DNA of 64,000 nucleotides, from the NCBI GenBank assembly GCA_910583995.1, contig CAJTYW010000004.1, forward strand, positions 62,001 through 126,000, written 5' to 3'. Positions within the stretch are counted from its first letter, which is position 1, and every line of letters begins with the position of its first letter. Origin of the DNA: an uncultured Christensenella sp. (lineage in GTDB: Bacteria; Bacillota; Clostridia; Christensenellales; UBA3700). A model generated the notes under the pieces. It saw nothing but the letters and a program-made list of their open reading frames with translations, made no database searches and was not told the DNA's origin. Of this stretch, positions 34,252-41,356 are shown piece after piece. The position numbers and the translations under genes are program-made.

Positions 34252-35463
34252 TTAAATGCCCGCATTACAAGTAAGCAATATTAAAATCATCATAATAAAA
34301 AACATAAATGCCATACCAAGCATAGCTACAACCAAAAGAGTAAGGTTTTTACTAATTGCATAAACTATTTCACTCATTCTTTTATTGCCAATAGGTTCGA
34401 TTATTCCTGCAACCAATTTAAGTCCTAAAGAAAACACCAATATTTTTATAACAGGCGACAAAATTATTGACAGCATCAAAATAACTCCACCTACTCCAAC
34501 AGCGTTTTTAACAAGCATAACACTTGCAACCGCTAAATCTAGTCCGTCGCTCAAATATCCGCCCAAAATAGGTACATAACTGGATATTGCAAATTTAGCG
34601 GATTTTATTGAAATATTATCTGTTATTGCACCGCTTATTCCGTTGGTCGTTATAAAAGTGGTAAACAATCCAAACACAACACCAATAATAACTTCGCCAC
34701 AAGACTTAAAAAATTTAGTCAGTTTATTTAGTTTAATATCCTTTGAAATAAATCCGACAATTGAGAGTGCCATTGTTGCTATAAAACAAGGTAACACTAC
34801 ATTACTTATTATCTTTGTAACGCCTGCAGACAATATTGTCATCATAGGGCTATAAGTTGCTGTTGTGGCAATCCCGCCAAGTGCAGTTACCAAAGTTAGC
34901 ATAATCGGAAATATAATTTCCATAAATTTAGCCATATTTTTAATGGCTTTTACGCTATCGGTAATCAAAAAAGTTACTTCTGTCATTAGCAAAACAATTA
35001 TTGCGGAATAGCATACAAAATGTATAATCTCTGTTGTGGACTTAGACATAAACCCCGATGTCAAACCATTTATAATACTAAAAATTATGCTGACTGCAAT
35101 AAGTGTTACAAGTAGCGGTATAAAACCTTTTACCGACACACCTAACATATTTATTATCATATTAAAGGTGTCTGCAAATCCGCCAGAATATTCACCTGCT
35201 ATAATGTCTTTTATTAATTTTGTTATTCCGCCTTCGTAAACATTTTTTCCAAGCCCGTTTTCAAATTCTATAAGTTCAGAAAAATCAATGTCATTCAAGT
35301 TTTTGTCAACATTCTTTTCCAGCTCTTCCTTTATCTCTTCTTCGGCTGTAGTAGTAGCACTTGCAGTTTCAAAAAGCGGCAATAAACAAAGTAGCAATGC
35401 TAATATCAACGCTACAACTATAAATATTATAAATTTCCGATTTAGTACCGATTTTTGTAGCAT
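34252..35463 (-). CDS. spoIIIAE: Stage III sporulation protein AE
   Basis: A 403-aa polytopic membrane protein, with a cleavable-looking N-terminal hydrophobic segment (11-33) and about eight TM helices. GGYLSDGLDLAVASVMLVKNAVGVGG and EPIGNKRMSEIVYAISKNL are SpoIIIAE signatures. ATG follows AAGGAG. The first codons overlap one copy of the dispersed CGATTTTTG repeat. Confidence 0.94.
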   Translation of the reverse strand: MLQKSVLNRKFIIFIVVALILALLLCLLPLFETASATTTAEEEIKEELEKNVDKNLNDIDFSELIEFENGLGKNVYEGGITKLIKDIIAGEYSGGFADTFNMIINMLGVSVKGFIPLLVTLIAVSIIFSIINGLTSGFMSKSTTEIIHFVCYSAIIVLLMTEVTFLITDSVKAIKNMAKFMEIIFPIMLTLVTALGGIATTATYSPMMTILSAGVTKIISNVVLPCFIATMALSIVGFISKDIKLNKLTKFFKSCGEVIIGVVFGLFTTFITTNGISGAITDNISIKSAKFAISSYVPILGGYLSDGLDLAVASVMLVKNAVGVGGVILMLSIILSPVIKILVFSLGLKLVAGIIEPIGNKRMSEIVYAISKNLTLLVVAMLGMAFMFFIMMILILLTCNAGI

Positions 35464-35471
35464 AATTCTCC

Positions 35472-35858
35472 TTATTTTAACAAATTAGCAACTGTATTTA
35501 TCAGTGCGGTTACCACTGGAATTGCCATTAAAAATATAGCAATCTTTCCGCTAAACTGAATTTTTTTACCAAGGCTTGGACTGCCCATATCTTCGCACAT
35601 TCCGCTTGAGTATTCAGTCAAATATCCTATTCCGACTATTTTTAAAAGACTGGAAAAAAGTTTGCTATTTAGACCAGTCTTGTCCACTATATCATTAAAT
35701 GCAACGATGACATCACTTATGTATGTAAGCGTAATAATTACAATTACAATACCCGTAGCCAAAGTTGCCATAATACTTAAATCGGACTTGATTGCTCTTA
35801 GCATAACTACTATGATTGCACCTATAAGTCCTATTGCTATAATCTTAAAAATATCCAT
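35472..35858 (-). CDS. spoIIIAD: Stage III sporulation protein AD
   Basis: 128 aa with three or four TM helices; SSLLKIVGIGYLTEYSSGMCEDMG and AIFLMAIPVVTALINTVANLL match SpoIIIAD. Its ATG overlaps the spoIIIAC stop by one base. Confidence 0.94.
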   Translation of the reverse strand: MDIFKIIAIGLIGAIIVVMLRAIKSDLSIMATLATGIVIVIITLTYISDVIVAFNDIVDKTGLNSKLFSSLLKIVGIGYLTEYSSGMCEDMGSPSLGKKIQFSGKIAIFLMAIPVVTALINTVANLLK

Positions 35859-36055
35859 TAATATAACTGTAAAATAGATTTGATACTGCTGTACAATCCG
35901 CCTATCATATCCAAAATTATTGAAAGCACAATAATAAGTCCCGCAATGGTAACAAAAGATGCAATTTCATCTTTATCCGCCTTTTTAAGAACACTATTGA
36001 TTATCCAAGTGATTAACCCTACTCCCGCAATTTTAAAAACTATATCAATCCCCAT
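35858..36055 (-). CDS. spoIIIAC: Stage III sporulation protein AC
   Basis: 65 aa, two TM helices (IVFKIAGVGLITWIINSVLKKADKDEIA, then a second). This length and KKADKDE loop are characteristic. Confidence 0.93.
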   Translation of the reverse strand: MGIDIVFKIAGVGLITWIINSVLKKADKDEIASFVTIAGLIIVLSIILDMIGGLYSSIKSILQLY

Positions 36056-36068
36056 AACACCAATACTT

Positions 36069-36563
36069 CTAGCATAAAATTATCATAACAGCAATCCCAA
36101 CAAGCACGGATAACTTAAATGCCATAACTCCGTCTTTTTTATATTTAACATTTGCTTTTTCAGCATCAACTTTTACTCTTTCCAATATTGCATTTAGCTT
36201 ATTAACTTCGGTAACGCTGTCGTACTTTCCTATGCTAGCGATATCCGAAATCAACATTTTGATATTTTTCTTATCCACCAAAGCGCATTCTTTTGGATAA
36301 TTTTCATTGTCCACGACATCTCTTTTTAAATTACCGTTTATAACTTTTAACACTTTGGTAAAAATATTTGTCTCTTTTGCAATATAGTTATCTATTATAG
36401 TAAATATCGGCGTTTTATTATTGTAAATTTCCGTTTTTACATAAGCAATAAAATCCACATAAGCAGTCATAAAATCTGCATTTGTTTTATATTTACGCTT
36501 AATAACCAGTCCACCGAAAGATATCGCAATGCAAAGCACAGCCCCACAAATCAACCCGAACAA
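36069..36563 (-). CDS. spoIIIAB: Stage III sporulation protein AB
   Basis: 164 aa with N-terminal and C-terminal TM helices around a helical soluble domain, resembling GspF halves. It starts at TTG 36563, ten bases after AAGGAGG, and overlaps spoIIIAA by 13 nt. ATG-only callers would miss this start. Confidence 0.88.
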   Translation of the reverse strand: MFGLICGAVLCIAISFGGLVIKRKYKTNADFMTAYVDFIAYVKTEIYNNKTPIFTIIDNYIAKETNIFTKVLKVINGNLKRDVVDNENYPKECALVDKKNIKMLISDIASIGKYDSVTEVNKLNAILERVKVDAEKANVKYKKDGVMAFKLSVLVGIAVMIILC

Positions 36564-37396
36564 TTACATCTGACCTCCTTGACTTTTCCCACGCTATCCC
36601 CCAAAAGTAGATAGTTTGAAACTATATCTTTAAGTGGTGAATACACCTTATTTTTCAAAAATTTGTCTATATTATCCCCGTGTGCAGTCGCCATAATTTT
36701 TATACCGCTCCTTACTGCGTCAATAATACAATCCACTTCCTTTTCTCCAAATATTTCGTCCGTTACTATTATATCGGGCGACATTGTCCTAACCGCCCCT
36801 TCGTAACAATTGACTTTAGGCACACCAACCATAACATCAGTGTTTGCCCCCAGATCAAGATTTTGCACACCAGATATAGTTGCAGAAAGCTCATTTCTCT
36901 CATCAATCACCAAAATATCATTACCTTTATTTGAAAGCCTTCTTGTCATTTCTCTTAAAATAGTGGTTTTACCTAAAAACGGCGGAGACAAAATCAAGGT
37001 ATTATCAAAATTATCTATAATCGGAAACACTTCAATCGGCAAAGTTTGCACAGATTTTGCAACCCTTATAACAATAGCGTTTATATTTTTTATAACTCTA
37101 AGTTTCCCGTTATCAAGCACTGCTTCGCCGGCTAAGCCAATTCTTATTCCGCCTTCAAAACTTATAAACCCGCTTTTTACACTCTCTTCAAAAGCGTATA
37201 AGGAACGCGATGTTGCAATCTTTAAAATATAGTCAATATCTTCTCGCCTTGCTATGTAATCCAAAACATATCGCCCACCAAAAGTATAAACAACCAAATT
37301 TTTATCGCATCTTACTCTTATTTCGGATATATCGCTAAATTTTTCGGTTGCAATTACCATTTCATTTCTGAGCAACTTTTTAAGTGATTGATTCAC
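36551..37396 (-). CDS. spoIIIAA: Stage III sporulation protein AA (secretion-type ATPase)
   Basis: The ATPase of the SpoIIIA channel, 281 aa. Walker A reads PPFLGKTT (near residue 140; GKT kept, first Gly of the loop replaced by Pro-Pro-Phe), then VIDERNELSA, MSPDIIVTDEIFGEKEVD and MATAHG. The GTG start at 37396 overlaps the preceding gene by 4 nt; its ribosome binding site (AGAAGG) is unusually close, so the start is moderately sure. Confidence 0.93.
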   Translation of the reverse strand: MNQSLKKLLRNEMVIATEKFSDISEIRVRCDKNLVVYTFGGRYVLDYIARREDIDYILKIATSRSLYAFEESVKSGFISFEGGIRIGLAGEAVLDNGKLRVIKNINAIVIRVAKSVQTLPIEVFPIIDNFDNTLILSPPFLGKTTILREMTRRLSNKGNDILVIDERNELSATISGVQNLDLGANTDVMVGVPKVNCYEGAVRTMSPDIIVTDEIFGEKEVDCIIDAVRSGIKIMATAHGDNIDKFLKNKVYSPLKDIVSNYLLLGDSVGKVKEVRCNCSG

Positions 37397-37797
37397 CTTC
37401 TGTCCGCCTTTCTATCCTTTATATTAACTGCAATGATGCCTGAAACAAGGCTTTCTGCCATAATTATTAAACTATCAATAACCATCATCAAATCAATTTT
37501 GCCGTCCAAATTGATAATTGCAAACAATATGTAAGTTACCAATACAAAAAGCACACCGCTTGCTAATCCTTTGACTGCACCAAGTCTTGCGTTTTTTATA
37601 CCAAATAAAATACCAATTACTACACTTAAACTTTTTATAACCATATTAATTACTAAAATGATTTTATCTTCTATACCTGTAAATTTGATTATTATTGCAA
37701 ACACCAAAATTAAAACAAGTGAGCTTACTACCGCAATCAAACTGCTTTTTACAATGTCGATTAAATCATCTTTTCCAAATTTCAACTTCTTGTCCAT
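37393..37797 (-). CDS. TIGR04086-family membrane protein
   Basis: 134 aa with four TM helices; IGILFGIKNARLGAVKGLASGVLFVLVTYILF fits the TIGR04086/YrzE-like family seen in spore formers. The start ATG 37797 follows GGAGG; upstream codons lack support. It appears to be the first gene of the spoIIIA transcript, 4-nt overlapped with spoIIIAA. Function unknown. Confidence 0.82.
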   Translation of the reverse strand: MDKKLKFGKDDLIDIVKSSLIAVVSSLVLILVFAIIIKFTGIEDKIILVINMVIKSLSVVIGILFGIKNARLGAVKGLASGVLFVLVTYILFAIINLDGKIDLMMVIDSLIIMAESLVSGIIAVNIKDRKADRR

Positions 37798-37814
37798 ATT
37801 AACCTCCACGATAA

Positions 37815-37843
37815 ATTTTATGTCCAAGCCTTTTGCAATATGT
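37815..37843 (-). promoter_or_regulatory. Candidate sigma-E promoter of the spoIIIA operon
   Basis: ACATATT, exactly 14 bp, CATAAAAT on the minus strand, close to the sigma-E consensus. It would give a very short leader (about 10 nt) before TIGR04086, with the ribosome binding site near the 5' end. Confidence 0.5.
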
Positions 37844-37924
37844 CAACTTTTTGTTAAAAATCAAATTGCAAATTTCTTAACCTATTTAATATTTCCTTTG
37901 CTGGCTTTAATTGCACCATTACAA

Positions 37925-38212
37925 TTAATTAGGAATATAAATTATTTGTCCTAAAAAAACTTGTGTGATTTTATTAAATTCCATAATTTCGCTCTCTGTT
38001 TTATTAAATCTTTGTGCGATTTTACTTAAATTGTCAAAAGGTTTAACCACATATCGCTTGCCTTCGGGTATATCTATCACTAAAAGTAGTCCTTCTTTTA
38101 TATTTTCTTCAGTTATATTGTTAAGCATCAGTAAATCTTCGCTCAAAACTTGATATTTCATACAAATATCACGCATTTTTTCCTGTTTTTTTACTTTATG
38201 AATGAATAGCAT
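37925..38212 (-). CDS. Double LysM protein
   Basis: 95 aa made of two LysM-like units: FIHKVKKQEKMRDICMKYQV (3-50, degenerate) and YVVKPFDNLSKIAQRFNKTE (54-95). No signal peptide or catalytic domain. LysM binds peptidoglycan; in spore formers small LysM proteins can be coat or cortex-localised. A sigma-E-like promoter upstream supports a mother-cell role. Confidence 0.85.
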   Translation of the reverse strand: MLFIHKVKKQEKMRDICMKYQVLSEDLLMLNNITEENIKEGLLLVIDIPEGKRYVVKPFDNLSKIAQRFNKTESEIMEFNKITQVFLGQIIYIPN

Positions 38213-38234
38213 ATCATTTATCTCCTTCCTTTCT

Positions 38235-38263
38235 ATTCTATTTCCGTTTTTTTTGCAATATGA
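38235..38263 (-). promoter_or_regulatory. Candidate sigma-E promoter of the LysM gene
   Basis: TCATATT (full -35 consensus match), 14 bp, AATAGAAT (partial -10 match), 23 bp before the start codon. Confidence 0.45.
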
Positions 38264-38301
38264 TATAAGGAATAAACAATTTAATAATCAAGGGGATTAA
38301 T

Positions 38302-39798
38302 ATGGCAAATAACTTCGTAAAATCTTTTTTTAAAGTTACTTCTATCAGCATAATTACAAGAATGGTATCCTTTATATTTCATATATATCTGTCCCGCATT
38401 TTTGGAGCGTTGAATATTGGTATTTATTCCATAGCAAGCTCTGTTTTTGTTATGTTTGCTTGTTTTGCAGCAAGTGGTTTTCCTGTTACATTATCACGCA
38501 AAATAGCACATTATGACGCTTTGGGGGACTATGACCACTCAAACAGCATACTAACTTCAACACTACTTATTACTGCGGGAATCTCAACATTGATATGTTT
38601 GTTTTTCAATGTTTTTCCAAGTTCACTTAATTTGTTATTCTCTAACCCTAAATGTCGTGAAGTATTTAGAATTTTATCCCCTACACTTATTTCCACTGCC
38701 ATATACGCAACATTTCGTGCTTGGTTTTGGGGCAAGAAAAAATATACCACTTATTCACTACTAGAATTTGCTGACGAAGCTTTTTTGCTTGTAGGCGTTC
38801 TTATAATTTGGGTTACTAAATTTTACAGCAATGAGCCATACAACGCATTTGCTCTTGCAAATGTACTTGGTGATGTATTTTGTATGATTATCATAGTAAT
38901 AATGTTTATCGTGTTTGGCGGCAAAATGAAAAAACCAAATTACGCAGCGGAAATTACAACATCTTCTCTTCCTATTACAACTACAAGAATAATCGGTTCG
39001 CTTATGAGTTCGGTTGTTGCACTTCTACTTCCTAGCCTACTTGTTCATAGCGGTATTTCAATGGATATGGCAACTGCAGATTACGGACGAATGAGCAGTA
39101 TGGTACTACCAATTGCCCTTGCTCCTAATACAATAATAGGCTCTTTGCTAGTTATAATGATTCCTGAAATTTCAGGTCAAGTTGCAAAGCAAGGCAAAAG
39201 TGCCGCAAACGGAAAAATTGGTTATTCAATGGTATTTACAGCAATTATTTCAGCTTATTTAATGACAATATTTGTTGGTTGTGGCGAAGATATTTCCGTT
39301 ATGTTTTATGCAGACGAAAAAGCAGGTAAAATGCTTGTTATAACTGCAATGATAATAATACCGCTTGTAATAAACCAATTGACAGTTTCTCTACTTAATA
39401 CTTTGGGCAATGAAAAATCAACTTTTGGGGCAAGCATAATTTCATCAATAGGACTTATAATTACACTTGTTATTCTTGCAAAACCTATTGGAATTTACGC
39501 CTACCCTGCAGCATTACTTGTGTATCACACTATAGGACTTATTATCAATACAATTAAACTTAAAAAATGTACAGCCGTATCTTTAAAATATCTAATTGTT
39601 TGCGGTATAACTTTCGGGCTATCTGTAGGCGTAGGTTATTTAGTAAAAGTTATTAGTTTAAGCTATTCTAGTTTTAGTATATTTGCAAGAGTTGCTGTAT
39701 CAAGTATAATTGCTACAATAATTTTTGGCGTGTTTGCTCTTCCGATATTTATGCACTACAAAAAGCAAAACAAAATGAATATTTCAAAAGAAATATAA
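38302..39798 (+). CDS. SpoVB/MurJ-like flippase (MOP superfamily)
   Basis: 498 aa with about 14 TM helices and the MATE/polysaccharide-flippase N-terminus (KSFFKVTSISIITRMVSFIFHIYLSRIFGA). SpoVB-type proteins move lipid-linked precursors and are needed for the spore cortex. ATG follows AAGGGG. It is divergent from the LysM/spoIIIA genes, supporting SpoVB over a general exporter, though this is not proven. Confidence 0.87.
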   Translation: MANNFVKSFFKVTSISIITRMVSFIFHIYLSRIFGALNIGIYSIASSVFVMFACFAASGFPVTLSRKIAHYDALGDYDHSNSILTSTLLITAGISTLICLFFNVFPSSLNLLFSNPKCREVFRILSPTLISTAIYATFRAWFWGKKKYTTYSLLEFADEAFLLVGVLIIWVTKFYSNEPYNAFALANVLGDVFCMIIIVIMFIVFGGKMKKPNYAAEITTSSLPITTTRIIGSLMSSVVALLLPSLLVHSGISMDMATADYGRMSSMVLPIALAPNTIIGSLLVIMIPEISGQVAKQGKSAANGKIGYSMVFTAIISAYLMTIFVGCGEDISVMFYADEKAGKMLVITAMIIIPLVINQLTVSLLNTLGNEKSTFGASIISSIGLIITLVILAKPIGIYAYPAALLVYHTIGLIINTIKLKKCTAVSLKYLIVCGITFGLSVGVGYLVKVISLSYSSFSIFARVAVSSIIATIIFGVFALPIFMHYKKQNKMNISKEI

Positions 39799-39819
39799 AA
39801 CATAATTTGATAGCAAAAC

Positions 39820-39848
39820 AAAAAGTGCTTTTAACGGCACTTTTTTTA
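39820..39848 (+). terminator. Terminator of the SpoVB-like gene
   Basis: Stem AAAAAGTGC/GCACTTTTT, loop TTTTAACG, tail TTTTATTTTT. Confidence 0.87.
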
Positions 39849-39954
39849 TTTTTTTTGTTTTAAATAATTGCAAGTAAAAACAATTTTTAAGTTATTTCCT
39901 TAAAAAATTTGTTTTAGTTGGTATAAAGTTTTATACCTTTCAGATACTAAAAAT

Positions 39955-40665
39955 ATGTTAATAGTATTTACTCGTGCAATAATCATTTATATTTGTTTGC
40001 TTTTTGCAATGAGATTAATGGGCAAAAAGCAACTTGGCGAATTACAGCCATTTGAATTTGCTGTAACACTGGTTGCAGCGGAACTTGCTTGTATCCCTAT
40101 GTCAGATACAACTGTGCCAATATTTTATGGATTAATACCGATTTTCACATTATTTGTTATCCATTTGATATTGACAAAAATTATAAAACACTCTATTAAA
40201 ATACGAAGAGTGATAAATGGTAAACCAATAATTGTAATAGACTCAAATGGCATAAATTATGATGCTATCAGTAAACTGGATATGACTGTAAATGACTTAT
40301 TAGAATCACTTCGTGGTTGCGGTTATTTCTCTCCAAGCGAAGTCCAATTTGCAATTGTGGAAACAAACGGCGATTTAACAGTCGTGCCAAAAGCTGAAAA
40401 TGCTCCGCTTACCCCACAAGATATGGGGATTGAGACCGAGCCTAAAGGCATACCATATGTGCTTATTTGCGAAGGCAAAATATTGTCTCAAAACTTGCAA
40501 TTATCTGGTATGCGTAATGACTTTATCGATAAACTTTTGAAAAAATACGATTTAAAGCAAAAAAGTGTGCTTATGGCATCTGTGGATAACAATGAAAATG
40601 TATTTTTACAACCAATTAAAAAGCCTGCTATAAATACAAGTGTAAAGGAGGTAGTAAATGAATAG
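39955..40665 (+). CDS. DUF421 (YetF-family) membrane protein
   Basis: 236 aa: three N-terminal TM helices with the family hallmark MRLMGKKQLGELQPFEFAV, then a soluble YetF-type beta domain (INGKPIIVIDSNGINYDAI...LLESLRGCGYFSPSEVQFAIVETNGDLTV). In Bacillus, YetF-type proteins support spore germination and interact with gerA-type systems. No clear ribosome binding site precedes ATG 39955, but this start matches the family N-terminus. Confidence 0.9.
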   Translation: MLIVFTRAIIIYICLLFAMRLMGKKQLGELQPFEFAVTLVAAELACIPMSDTTVPIFYGLIPIFTLFVIHLILTKIIKHSIKIRRVINGKPIIVIDSNGINYDAISKLDMTVNDLLESLRGCGYFSPSEVQFAIVETNGDLTVVPKAENAPLTPQDMGIETEPKGIPYVLICEGKILSQNLQLSGMRNDFIDKLLKKYDLKQKSVLMASVDNNENVFLQPIKKPAINTSVKEVVNE

Positions 40666-41038
40666 AATTATCATAGCAATTGTTGTAGTGGTGCTTATAC
40701 TAACTTTTGGTGTTTTAAATGAAGTTTATATCCGCAATTCCTTTACCGATATCAGCGTGCGTTGCGTAGAAATTAGAAAGCAAATCGAAGCAAAAGATTA
40801 TGAAGATGCAAAAGCTTTGGCAAAAGACAGTATAGACTGGTGGAACAAAAGACGAAATGTACTGGAACTTACCTGTCCACACAACGAAATAAAAGATTTT
40901 ATGATGAACTTGACCACTTTGTATGGTGCAATTTATGCAGAAAACTACCAAGATGCACTGGCAATCAGTTTATCACTTGAACAAGATGCACAAACAAGAT
41001 TAGGTTTGTTAAAATTTGCACCAAAAAATATATTCTAA
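40658..41038 (+). CDS. DUF4363 protein
   Basis: 126 aa, one TM helix (about 4-22) and an outside-facing helical domain (IRKQIEAKDYEDAKALAKDSIDWWNKRRNVLELTCPHNEI). It overlaps DUF421 by 8 nt, with AAGGAGG inside the DUF421 end. This DUF421-DUF4363 pairing recurs in Clostridia; function unknown. Confidence 0.88.
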   Translation: MNRIIIAIVVVVLILTFGVLNEVYIRNSFTDISVRCVEIRKQIEAKDYEDAKALAKDSIDWWNKRRNVLELTCPHNEIKDFMMNLTTLYGAIYAENYQDALAISLSLEQDAQTRLGLLKFAPKNIF

Positions 41039-41133
41039 GTTATATTAATCAATTTATTTTAAATATGAATATTTTATCTTATGCACTTATGCAGATATCA
41101 GCATATTAAAATATTTTGATATTAATATATAAA

Positions 41134-41165
41134 CAAATCGGGATTAACTCAAATTAATCCCGATT
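41134..41165 (+). terminator. Terminator after the DUF421/DUF4363 pair
   Basis: AAATCGGGATTAA pairs perfectly with TTAATCCCGATTT across CTCAAA, followed by TTGATTGGTTTTT. It lies about 95 bp after the stop codon. The 3' arm is a copy of the dispersed CGATTTTTGATTG motif. Confidence 0.78.
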
Positions 41166-41244
41166 TTTGATTGGTTTTTAACATATTTTCATATAATCAT
41201 ATCGTGATATGCAGATATAATTACATATTACTCCACTACTCTCA

Positions 41245-41279
41245 TAAAAAATGACCGCTTTACTTTGCAGTCATTTTTT
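41245..41279 (-). terminator. Terminator of uvrA (possibly bidirectional)
   Basis: Stem AAAAAATGAC/GTCATTTTTT with a 15-nt interior. It is 78 bp after the uvrA stop; with 41134-41165 it accounts for the structured parts of the 318-bp gap. Confidence 0.78.
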
Positions 41280-41356
41280 GTTTTATATTAATTTAAAAAA
41301 GAATAAAATTGTTTAATTTTTATTTACTAATTACGATATTATTTTTTAATCGTAAA

